From NCBI GenBank assembly GCA_032250895.1, contig JAVVEZ010000047.1:1-25618 (forward strand): a stretch of DNA of 25,618 bases. The letters are read 5' to 3'. How positions within the stretch are numbered: the first letter of the stretch is position 1; each line of letters begins with the position of its first letter. Made by a program: the position numbers and the translations under genes. This DNA is from JAVVEZ01 sp032250895 (GTDB lineage Bacteria; Pseudomonadota; Gammaproteobacteria; Pseudomonadales; Pseudohongiellaceae). Shown piece by piece: positions 1-7,067 of this stretch. Below the pieces are notes generated by a model. That model was not told the DNA's origin. It did no database searches and worked only from the letters and a program-made list of their open reading frames with translations.

Positions 1-43
1 CCTTTGAAAACACTTTAATAATTAAGGAACCCAAAAGACAGTA

Positions 44-101
44 TTGCACCAAAACAATGCATAGCTTTGTGTTTGCACCATGCTCTTGAAAATTTGCACC
101 A
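44..101. repeat. Three direct copies of TTGCACCA
   Basis: The octamer TTGCACCA occurs at 44-51, 73-80 and 94-101, all in the same orientation, start-to-start spacing 29 and 21 bases. The surroundings are AT-rich and lie upstream of the first gene. The octamer resembles one half of an NtrC-type site (TGCACCA with TGGTGCA), but no opposing half is present, so this is only a candidate regulator-binding cluster. It may belong to a gene left of the window. I see no coding sequence in 1-274. Confidence 0.3.
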
Positions 102-190
102 AAATCCGGCAAATCATTCCCTTAAAAAACCAATACCCTTAGGTCGATATAAATCAACAACAAGAAGAATTTTAAAAAAAACTAAAGTAG

Positions 191-209
191 TATCGATATC
201 TATCGATAG
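191..209. promoter_or_regulatory. Twin TATCGATA palindromes, possible operator
   Basis: The self-complementary octamer TATCGATA occurs at 191-198 and 201-208, exactly 10 bases (one helical turn) apart, about 65 bases before the first gene. Two in-phase palindromes are what a dimeric or tetrameric regulator would bind. No cognate regulator is identifiable, so its role is inference. Confidence 0.3.
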
Positions 210-274
210 TTGTAAAAAGTAAAAAAATAACAACAAGCCGAGCGGTCTGGTATCGGCAGAAAAGAAAAGGAATA

Positions 275-1816
275 TTGAAAATTCATGGATACGCCAATCT
301 GAGATTATCCAGATTGGTATGTTCACAAACGATGGGGGCATCTATTGTGATCTCAAGCAGATTGTTCTGTCGCGTCCCTGTGCGCAGCAATTTTTTACAT
401 ATGGCATGCCTGTTGCTGATCGTACTGGCAGCCATGCCATCTTTCGCCAGACCCGATTTACGCAGCGTGGTGTTTGACCCCTATCCGCTCGATACTCCAC
501 ATGCCACTCATTTAAAGGATGGGGATGCAGAAAAATTCCTGGGTTTTGACAAGTTAACCCCGTACGCTTCCATCATCGAGAACACGAACGGGAATATGGA
601 TTATGTGCAGGCGATTGCCCGCACACAGGAACAGATCAGCAAAACCATCGACAGCGAAGGTCCTTACAGCGAGACACTTGAACAGCAATTGCAACAGCTG
701 GCAGGGCTCTATCAGGACAGTGGTCAGTATCAACTGGCCCTTGCCACAAACCAGCGAGCCATCCAGATAAGCAAAATAAATTATGGCCTGTATCATGAAA
801 AGCAGATTCCATTGATCGAGTCGTCCATCAAAAACCTGATTGCACTGGGGCAGTACAAGCAGGTAAATGATCAGTTTGAATTCCTTATCTACCTGCACCA
901 GAAATGTTATGGTCCGGACAGCACCGAAATGATCGGGCCACTGGCGAGCAAGGTCGCCTGGGATATGCATTTATACGAGAACAGTTCCCGGCATGCCCCG
1001 AACATGCTCCTGAACCATAAGAAGGTTCCTAATGGCATGCTTTTTGTCAACTCGTTGAACAGCGAATCGACAAACATATTCAGGCCTACCCAGCAGTTGA
1101 TCATCAGGGCGATCCGGATTTTGATAAAAGCCGGGGATTTCACCAACCCCTTTCTGCACCAGTTTGAACAACAGCTTATCGAGACCTATTTCTACCAAGT
1201 CTCTCACGATGGCCGGAACAGGAGTTCGCAGACGTCTATATCCAGCCTGGAAGGCTCCTTTATTGCCCAGGATCCCTATGATTACACCAAGGCCAATTTC
1301 AATAATGGCACAGACGCTTACGAACGTTTACTAAGCTATCTGGAAAAAAGTCAGCAGAAGAATTCCCTTGAATATGTGCTGGCGACCATCGGCCTGGGAG
1401 ACTGGTACCTGTTATTTGGCGAAATGAACAAGAGCGAACAGCAGTATGGGCATGCCCTGAAATTGCTGAATGATGGTGATTTTTCTGAACAGGACAAGCA
1501 ATATCTGCTGAAGCCTGCCGTGCCAACAGAACTGCCCGCCTTTGGCGCTGCATCGATCATGACCACCCCAGGTCCGGAAGAGGCATTCCCTTCCACTCAT
1601 TACCGGGGTTATGTGGATGTTCGCTTCGAGATCAACCGCTACGGCCATGTGATGAATCTTGACTCGATAGCGACATCGGAAGAGGTTCCCGCTTATATTG
1701 TTTCCGAGCTGGGATGGCGGCTGCGGGATTCCCGGTTCCGTCCACCGCTTGCCGCTTACGATAAGCGGACCGGCGAAGTTCAGCGTCTTCGCTACTACTA
1801 TGGAACCTCTGAATAG
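275..1816 (+). CDS. Exported TPR protein with C-terminal TonB-like domain
   Basis: This 513-residue protein probably acts in the periplasm. The reading frame opens with TTG at 275, preceded by AAAAGGAA, the only ribosome-binding-like sequence nearby. ATG at 332 and 401 are alternatives without a visible site. Residues about 38-58 form a signal-peptide core (ACLLLIVLAAMPSFA), with cleavage likely after A58. Helical repeats of tetratricopeptide type are visible around 135-170, 178-212 and 363-400 (for example the segment around LAGLYQDSGQYQLAL). Residues about 443-510 resemble the TonB C-terminal fold (YVDVRFEINRYGHVMNL, then FRPPL). This architecture suggests protein-protein contacts in the envelope, but no specific partner can be named. 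The last four residues (GTSE) and the stop lie in a 14-base motif also found in the hairpin at 14,800-14,879, so the C-terminus may be repeat-derived. It converges on the next gene. Confidence 0.75.
   Translation: MKIHGYANLRLSRLVCSQTMGASIVISSRLFCRVPVRSNFLHMACLLLIVLAAMPSFARPDLRSVVFDPYPLDTPHATHLKDGDAEKFLGFDKLTPYASIIENTNGNMDYVQAIARTQEQISKTIDSEGPYSETLEQQLQQLAGLYQDSGQYQLALATNQRAIQISKINYGLYHEKQIPLIESSIKNLIALGQYKQVNDQFEFLIYLHQKCYGPDSTEMIGPLASKVAWDMHLYENSSRHAPNMLLNHKKVPNGMLFVNSLNSESTNIFRPTQQLIIRAIRILIKAGDFTNPFLHQFEQQLIETYFYQVSHDGRNRSSQTSISSLEGSFIAQDPYDYTKANFNNGTDAYERLLSYLEKSQQKNSLEYVLATIGLGDWYLLFGEMNKSEQQYGHALKLLNDGDFSEQDKQYLLKPAVPTELPAFGAASIMTTPGPEEAFPSTHYRGYVDVRFEINRYGHVMNLDSIATSEEVPAYIVSELGWRLRDSRFRPPLAAYDKRTGEVQRLRYYYGTSE
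1802..1815. repeat. IS-end-like motif GGAACCTCTGAATA
   Basis: The 14 bases GGAACCTCTGAATA are identical to the outer end of both arms of the hairpin at 14,800-14,879, which lies beside an IS4-family transposase remnant. Here the motif supplies the last codons and two bases of the TAG stop of the TPR/TonB gene. It may be a solo or decayed insertion-sequence end. Confidence 0.4.
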
Positions 1817-1897
1817 TTATTGATTTTCTGCCAGGCTTTGCTCGCAATCATGGCTTTGCATGTGCCATGCTTGCTCCAGGAACGTGAATCCCGGGAA

Positions 1898-2401
1898 TCA
1901 GAGGGCTGGCTTCTGCAGGATCAACTTGGTTGCCAGTTCACAGCCCTTCATCTCGACTTCAAGATCGTTGCTGAAATAGGAAGCCTTGTCCTGGAAGTTG
2001 TCTTCCAGCCACTGGCTGTAAACGGCAAGCATGTTTTTCACCGCACCCACGGCAAGGTCGGACTGCTGCTCGATAACGGCTTCGATACCGGTGCGCAGTT
2101 TTTCCGTGTTCATCTGAATCATGATGCCATTCTGGATCAGTTGCAGTGCCTGGTGTTCGTAGCCTTCGGAAATCTCGGGAAAGTCATCGGCAGTCAGCGC
2201 ACTCAGGGTCATGTTCAAGGCCGTGCATCGGTGCATGACTTCAGTCATCCGGGTGGCATCGGACTGACCTATACTGCCCAGCAGCAGTTCCGCCACCGGC
2301 ACCCAGGAAGGTGTCGTTTGGGCCAGAGTCGTCGATGTTGCCAGTACAAAAAAACTGGTCAGCAGCAAGGATAGTGATTTCTTTGAACGAAATTGGCTCA
2401 T
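1898..2401 (-). CDS. Small exported protein of unknown function
   Basis: This is a 167-residue protein starting at ATG 2401, with AGGA eight bases upstream. A further in-frame start at 2434 lacks a good site. Residues 1-27 are a clear signal peptide (two lysines, then SLSLLLTSFFVLATSTTLA), so the mature protein should be periplasmic. The mature part is about 140 residues, predicted helical, with one cysteine near each end (C59 and about C155) that could form a disulfide. I do not recognise the family. It is the last gene of the long minus-strand block, 54 bases after the HEGYPGH peptidase, so it is probably co-transcribed with the transporter cluster. Confidence 0.7.
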   Translation of the reverse strand: MSQFRSKKSLSLLLTSFFVLATSTTLAQTTPSWVPVAELLLGSIGQSDATRMTEVMHRCTALNMTLSALTADDFPEISEGYEHQALQLIQNGIMIQMNTEKLRTGIEAVIEQQSDLAVGAVKNMLAVYSQWLEDNFQDKASYFSNDLEVEMKGCELATKLILQKPAL

Positions 2402-2455
2402 AAGGTGTGTCCTGTAATGGTCAAAGAATATCATGGTTTTCGACGATTGCTGCCA

Positions 2456-3769
2456 TTAAGCCCCCTCTATTGATTTCTGCTGGATCTCCCGCAGGCTGTC
2501 TTCGGCTGGCTGGACCAGCAGTTGTTTCAGCATCTTCCAGCTGCTTTCGCCATGGCGTGGATGACCGTAACGACAGATCAGGTTCCGAACCAGAGTATAG
2601 CCCATGGAGTATGTGCCGTAATCGTTGACGAATTCCAGCACTGCCAACGGACTGGTGAACATGGCTTCCCGCTCCAGTCTGAAGGAGGCGGCATTGAAGT
2701 CGATGTTGCCGTCATAGTATTCCTGGATGACGGGGATGGCCGCGCTGGACAACTGCGTCACCAACTGGTGAATGCGCAGATTGGTTGCCGCCTTGTCCGC
2801 CGGCAGCCCTGCCAGGGGAAACAGGACATCCCGTTCAAAGGCCAGCCTTTCCCCGGACGGGAAAGCCAGGTCGATGCCATAATTGGCGGCGCCTTCCCGC
2901 AGTACTGATCCCGGTGACTTGAGCAAGACCACCGAGTCTTCCACAGGCAGCTCAACGGCATTATCCATCAGTACAAACTGGGCATGATGGCCCGGGTAAC
3001 CTTCATGGCAGGCAAGATCCACGGATTGGCTGATCAGGGCGACCGTCAGGGCATTGATACGTAATTTACTGTGGTTATTACCCAGGTATTCATGCCAGGC
3101 CGCCGGCACGTCCCGGGTCCACTCCAGGGACAGGGATTCGGACGCTGCCAGGTCCCAATGCTCCAGGGTACGGCGCCGACATTCCGCCAGGGCCGCCTCG
3201 AAAACGGCCTGTCGCCTGTCGGCAGGAATCACCATGCTGTTCTGAAAGGAGGCGACTTTGAAGGCCAGGGAACCCCTGCCGGGCAGGAGCGCATCGAGCT
3301 CATCCAGGATGAGCGGGTGGTTGCGTGCCTCCAGCGCTGGGGAAATACCGTAAAGCTGCTGCAATTCCCCGACAAAATCCAGTTTTATCCTGCCGGTGGC
3401 AATGGCGGTGACAGTAGCCAGGTGCTCAATCTTTTGCTTCAGTGCCTGACGGCGCCCGGCGGTTTGCGGATCCCCACCGACGGCCACTACTTCGGCGCCC
3501 AGAGCCTGGACACTGGCGAGAATGTCGTCCAGCGACCTCCGCTGGCCTTGCGCCTCTTCAGCGATTGCCGACGGCCCGAACCAGGCGTCCACTTCACCGT
3601 CTTTTTGCAGGTCCAGCCCCAGGGCCAGCATGGTGTATTCCCGGGCCTGTTGTTCCAGTCGTTCAGCCGGGTTTGGGGGTTTACCAAAAAACAGAAAGCC
3701 CGTGCCACCGATGACGACGACAGTAATTACCAGGGCACAAACCAGTTTGGTCGAGTCTTCGATTTTCAT
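2456..3769 (-). CDS. Membrane-anchored DUF885-like metallopeptidase
   Basis: This 437-residue protein has one N-terminal membrane segment (about residues 9-28, LVCALVITVVVIGGTGFLFF) and a large domain outside the membrane. Residues 255-261 read HEGYPGH followed by H262. This matches the HExxPGHH pattern of the DUF885 family, thought to be zinc peptidases, with H255 and H261 as ligands and E256 as catalyst. E292 in REGAANYG is a plausible third ligand, matching the EG motif downstream in that family. DUF885 proteins are often longer, so this is a compact or divergent member. The ATG at 3769 overlaps the stop of the upstream permease gene by four bases (ATGA), so the two are translationally coupled. 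The context suggests processing of a substrate handled by the transporter, which is inference. Confidence 0.8.
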   Translation of the reverse strand: MKIEDSTKLVCALVITVVVIGGTGFLFFGKPPNPAERLEQQAREYTMLALGLDLQKDGEVDAWFGPSAIAEEAQGQRRSLDDILASVQALGAEVVAVGGDPQTAGRRQALKQKIEHLATVTAIATGRIKLDFVGELQQLYGISPALEARNHPLILDELDALLPGRGSLAFKVASFQNSMVIPADRRQAVFEAALAECRRRTLEHWDLAASESLSLEWTRDVPAAWHEYLGNNHSKLRINALTVALISQSVDLACHEGYPGHHAQFVLMDNAVELPVEDSVVLLKSPGSVLREGAANYGIDLAFPSGERLAFERDVLFPLAGLPADKAATNLRIHQLVTQLSSAAIPVIQEYYDGNIDFNAASFRLEREAMFTSPLAVLEFVNDYGTYSMGYTLVRNLICRYGHPRHGESSWKMLKQLLVQPAEDSLREIQQKSIEGA

Positions 3770-5094
3770 TCAGTGCGCAGGGCGTCGATGGGATCAAGTA
3801 ATGAGGCGCGTCGCGCCGGATAGATGCCGAATATCAGGCCAATGGCGGCAGCAATACTCATGGCGACTCCCATGGCGGCAAAGGAAACACTGGCGGGCCA
3901 ACCCAGAGACCAGCCGATGACCCGTGCCGAAAGCAGGCCGAGAAGCAGTCCAATGCAGCCGCCAACGACGCTGAGGGTGACCGCTTCGATCAAGAACTGC
4001 ATGGCCACATCGCCGGAGCGGGCGCCGGTTGCCATGCGCAGACCGATTTCCCGCGTTCGTTCGGTGATGGACACCAGCATGATGTTCATGATGCCGATAC
4101 CGCCGACAATCAGGGAAACACCGGCGATGCTGGCCAGCAAGACCGTCATGGTGTCGCTGGCGCGATCCAGGGTGTTGGCCATTTCATCCAGAGTGACCTC
4201 GTCGAGCTTGGGCAGGTTGGCCAGGGCAAAGGCTGCGGCCGGCGTATACAGGCCTTTGGTCAGGGCCTGCGCCGCCTGGGTTTCCACGATAAAGTCATCG
4301 GGCTCAATGCCGCCGCTGCTCTGGGCAGCCAGAAAGTTCACGTCTTCCCGGAATTCGATGCCATGCCGGGCCCGCAACAGAACCGCAATGTCCATGGCGA
4401 TTCGCGATGTTTCGCCGGCTTTGTCGGCGGCTACGGTAAGCGAGTCGAGGTGGCTGATGTCCATGATCCGCTGCAGAGCTTGCCACGGTATGTACATGAT
4501 TTCGGCCTGGTCATTCATATCGCTGTCGGTGATGCCGGTGATAGTGAATGTCGTGCCCCTCAGATCAATGGTTTTCCCCACGGGATTGGTGTCATCAAAC
4601 AGGCTGGCGGCCAGGGACTTGCCCAGGACCGCCTCATTGCCGGATGCAAACATGCGTCCGCTGCTCATGCTCCAGGAATAGATCTCGGAAAAGGCTGGGG
4701 CGACACCCATCACGCGGGTAAAGGTATTCTCGCCATTGACACTGATAAAGGTTCGCAGTGAGACCCCAGGGCTGACAGTCTTCACGCCTGCCACCTCGTT
4801 CATAATGGCATTGCCATCGGCTTCGATCAGGGTCGTGGCCGCTCCCCGGCCGGCGGCGATACCAAGGTTGTCACCGCCACGGGTGTAATTGCCGGATTTC
4901 ACGAAGACGATATTGGTGCCGGCGGATCCCACTTCCTCTTCCACCGACCCCCGGGCGCCGGTACCCAGGGCCACCATGGTCAGGACGGCCGCGACACCGA
5001 TGATGATGCCGAGCATGGTCAGCAGGGTCCGCATGGGATTGCGTCCCAGCGAACGGACGGCCAGGCGCAGGTTGACGGAAATCATGGTGACCAT
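3766..5094 (-). CDS. MacB-type ABC transporter permease (third copy)
   Basis: This 442-residue inner-membrane permease has the MacB/FtsX (type VII) layout: one N-terminal helix (about 22-45, TLLTMLGIIIGVAAVLTMVA), a large periplasmic domain, and three C-terminal helices from about residue 310. The FtsX signature is clear (GVSLIVGGIGIMNIMLVS, then ERTREIGLRMATGAR), and it ends ARRASLLDPIDALRTE as is usual. No ATPase domain is fused. I start it at ATG 5094 (GAG nine bases upstream; ATG 5085 is also possible); the longer open frame to 5277 overlaps the previous gene and reads as Arg/His-rich shadow. It lies 47 bases after permease 2 and overlaps the peptidase gene. It shares with its two paralogues an extra segment just before the second helix. 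Confidence 0.88.
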   Translation of the reverse strand: MVTMISVNLRLAVRSLGRNPMRTLLTMLGIIIGVAAVLTMVALGTGARGSVEEEVGSAGTNIVFVKSGNYTRGGDNLGIAAGRGAATTLIEADGNAIMNEVAGVKTVSPGVSLRTFISVNGENTFTRVMGVAPAFSEIYSWSMSSGRMFASGNEAVLGKSLAASLFDDTNPVGKTIDLRGTTFTITGITDSDMNDQAEIMYIPWQALQRIMDISHLDSLTVAADKAGETSRIAMDIAVLLRARHGIEFREDVNFLAAQSSGGIEPDDFIVETQAAQALTKGLYTPAAAFALANLPKLDEVTLDEMANTLDRASDTMTVLLASIAGVSLIVGGIGIMNIMLVSITERTREIGLRMATGARSGDVAMQFLIEAVTLSVVGGCIGLLLGLLSARVIGWSLGWPASVSFAAMGVAMSIAAAIGLIFGIYPARRASLLDPIDALRTE

Positions 5095-5141
5095 TGGCTT
5101 AGCTCTACTGTTGATGTTTTGGGATAACCGGGTTTCCACCC

Positions 5142-6584
5142 CTACTCGGACTTCAGAGCCACGACCGGGTCGAGACTGGCCGCCCGGCGGGCGGGGCCGT
5201 AGCCGAAAACGATGCCGGTCACGGTGGCCATGGCGATGGCGAGCATGAACATGGTGGGGGAAATGGCGGTTGCCCACTGCAGGCCATTGGCCGCCAGGTA
5301 CAGACCCATGTAACCCAAAACCAGACCGATCAGTCCGCCCATGGCGGCCAGGGTCACGGCTTCCACCATGAACTGCAGCAACACGTCATTCATGCGCGCG
5401 CCCAGGGCAACGCGCAAACCGATCTCCCGGGTCCTGGCGGCGACCGAGACCAGCATGATATTCATGACGCCGATGCCGCCCACTACCAGGGACACTGCGG
5501 CAGCGGCGGAAAGCAACAGGGTGAAGGTACGTCCGGCCTGGCGCAGGCTCAACGCCATTTCCTCCCAGGATTCCTGTTCGAATTCCTTGATGTTCGACTG
5601 TACGGCCCGGGCCAGCCGCGGATCCATGCCCAGGCTGGGCATGGCGGATGTACTCTGGGACTCGACCTGAAAATCATTCAGGGTATCTTCCGGCAATTCA
5701 CGCAAAATCCGCAGGGAATCGCGAATATCCGTGACCACCTGGCTGGTGTTGGCCACGGAAGTGCTGCGCACCTTGATGGCGTCATAATCGCTGCGATTCA
5801 AAAATTGCTGGGCAAGTCCCAGGGGTACATAGAGGCGGGGCACGATGATGGAATTCCCCGATGAATCATTGTTGCGAATGATACCGACCACATTCAGCGT
5901 GCGACCGCCGATGTTCAGGGTTTGGCCCAGGGCTGCCTGATTCGGCCACAGGCGTTCAGCGACACGGCCTGTCACCAGCATCACGGGCGCATTGGCCTGA
6001 TGTTCTTCAGAACTGATCAGATGGCCGGCATCCAGAACCCAGCCGTGCATCTCTTCCCAGCCGGGTTCGAAGCCATAGACATTGGCGGTACGGATGCCAA
6101 GGCCGGGGTTGTCATCCATGCTCAGGTTGCCCGCGACACTGGCGGCAATGGCGCGAACGTGAGCGATGTCGTGCGCCAGCAGAAATTTCTCGGCATGGCC
6201 CAGCGGCCAGGCCGGCGAGCGGCTGCGGGTGACCTTCGGGGCAGCCATGCGCTGCCGGGCGTCACGGTACGCCGCATTTTCCGTCAGCACATCGCTGTTG
6301 AGGATATCATTTTCACTCATCGAGCCTTCGGCTAACTCACCGCCACCGTTGTCCTGCTGGCCATTGCTCATGATGGCAGGCGGCACGAAGTTGCCTGCCT
6401 TGACGGTGACCAGGGTCGGGCCGGCGCTCTCGATCTGATGTTCAATCTGTTGTTGGGCGCCCAGGCCGAGACCGGACACCAGGACAACCATGGCGACACC
6501 GATGCTCATGCCGCTGAGAGTGAGCAAGGTCTGGATTCGGTTCTGTAACAGGGCTTTGAGGCCCATGTGAAGATTGATGAGCAT
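5142..6584 (-). CDS. MacB-type ABC transporter permease (second copy)
   Basis: This 480-residue permease shares the MacB/FtsX plan: N-terminal helix (about 19-42, LLTLSGMSIGVAMVVLVSGL), periplasmic core, and three C-terminal helices with VSLVVGGIGVMNIMLVSV and RTREIGLRVALGAR. It ends ARRAASLDPVVALKSE. ATG 6584 is supported by AAGGA five bases upstream. Its periplasmic domain is distinct from its neighbours, with an acidic, Gly/Asn-rich stretch near residues 72-95 and a MAAPKVTRSRSPAW segment after it. It follows the small His-rich gene by 11 bases. It lacks its own ATPase domain and presumably uses the ATPase encoded at 8701-9459, either as a heterodimer with another permease or as a separate homodimer. 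Confidence 0.88.
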   Translation of the reverse strand: MLINLHMGLKALLQNRIQTLLTLSGMSIGVAMVVLVSGLGLGAQQQIEHQIESAGPTLVTVKAGNFVPPAIMSNGQQDNGGGELAEGSMSENDILNSDVLTENAAYRDARQRMAAPKVTRSRSPAWPLGHAEKFLLAHDIAHVRAIAASVAGNLSMDDNPGLGIRTANVYGFEPGWEEMHGWVLDAGHLISSEEHQANAPVMLVTGRVAERLWPNQAALGQTLNIGGRTLNVVGIIRNNDSSGNSIIVPRLYVPLGLAQQFLNRSDYDAIKVRSTSVANTSQVVTDIRDSLRILRELPEDTLNDFQVESQSTSAMPSLGMDPRLARAVQSNIKEFEQESWEEMALSLRQAGRTFTLLLSAAAAVSLVVGGIGVMNIMLVSVAARTREIGLRVALGARMNDVLLQFMVEAVTLAAMGGLIGLVLGYMGLYLAANGLQWATAISPTMFMLAIAMATVTGIVFGYGPARRAASLDPVVALKSE

Positions 6585-6595
6585 AGGGGTCCTTA

Positions 6596-7054
6596 TCAGG
6601 CCTTGTGGGCAGCTCTGGCGGTCCGTTTTTGTTCCATGATGCTCGGAAACATGTGGGCCGGCAGCTCGAACACCAGGGCTTCATCCTGGAAGATGAAGGC
6701 TACCCGGACAATGGTTTTCAGCTTGCTTACTGCTGTGCTGACGCCTCCCCAGTAGTCACCGGCCTCACTGATATTCATGACCACGGTTTCGGCTTCGCTA
6801 TCATCCCGGAGGATCTCCACCTGGACCTTGGAGACGACTGCGGCAGGCAGCTCGGCGCGGCTCGCATCGCTGTAATACAGTTTCACGCCACCTTCTTCCT
6901 CCAGCACCACTTCAAAGTGCAGATCGGCATACATCATGACCAGGCCACCATACATGGCGTCGTGGCTGCCGTGGGGTTTGTCGCGGTGGGCAAAGGACAT
7001 GGTGGGCATGCCCAGGACACATGACAGAATCAGGATCGTCGATAATTTTTGCAT
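6596..7054 (-). CDS. Small His-rich exported protein in permease operon
   Basis: This is a 152-residue protein. ATG 7054 is chosen because AAAGAGG lies eight bases upstream; the longer frame to 7087 runs into the preceding permease gene. Residues 1-22 are a signal peptide (LSTILILSCVLGMPTMSFA). The mature N-terminus is histidine-rich (HRDKPHGSHDAMYGG, then H46). A probable beta-sandwich follows: HFEVVLEEEGGVKLYYSD and VVSKVQVEILRD. The GG...HFEVVL...LYYSD pattern recalls small domains found in periplasmic copper/heavy-metal efflux proteins, so metal binding is possible but unproven. It lies between permeases 1 and 2 with gaps of 13 and 11 bases, arguing for a direct role in the transporter, perhaps as periplasmic substrate carrier or accessory subunit. 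Confidence 0.75.
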   Translation of the reverse strand: MQKLSTILILSCVLGMPTMSFAHRDKPHGSHDAMYGGLVMMYADLHFEVVLEEEGGVKLYYSDASRAELPAAVVSKVQVEILRDDSEAETVVMNISEAGDYWGGVSTAVSKLKTIVRVAFIFQDEALVFELPAHMFPSIMEQKRTARAAHKA

Positions 7055-7067
7055 GATCAGAACCTCT

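Noticed and set aside
44..101. NtrC enhancer or sigma-54 promoter
   Set aside because: Only half-sites in one orientation are present and no TGGCAC-N5-TTGC element was found.
1849..1869. Terminator between the first two convergent genes
   Set aside because: CATGGC/GCCATG forms only a 6-bp stem with a 9-base loop and has no T tract on either side.
1820..2374. 184-codon plus-strand frame
   Set aside because: Antisense to the small exported gene, which has a signal peptide and a good ribosome-binding site. The plus frame has neither.
3071..4681. Long plus-strand frames of 250 and 285 codons
   Set aside because: They are antisense to the DUF885-like peptidase and permease 3, both of which show strong family motifs. 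The translations are Arg/Ser/Met-rich shadows.
5095..5277. N-terminal extension of permease 3
   Set aside because: The extra 61 residues are His/Arg/Pro-rich, overlap the end of permease 2 in another frame, and precede a normal MacB N-terminus.
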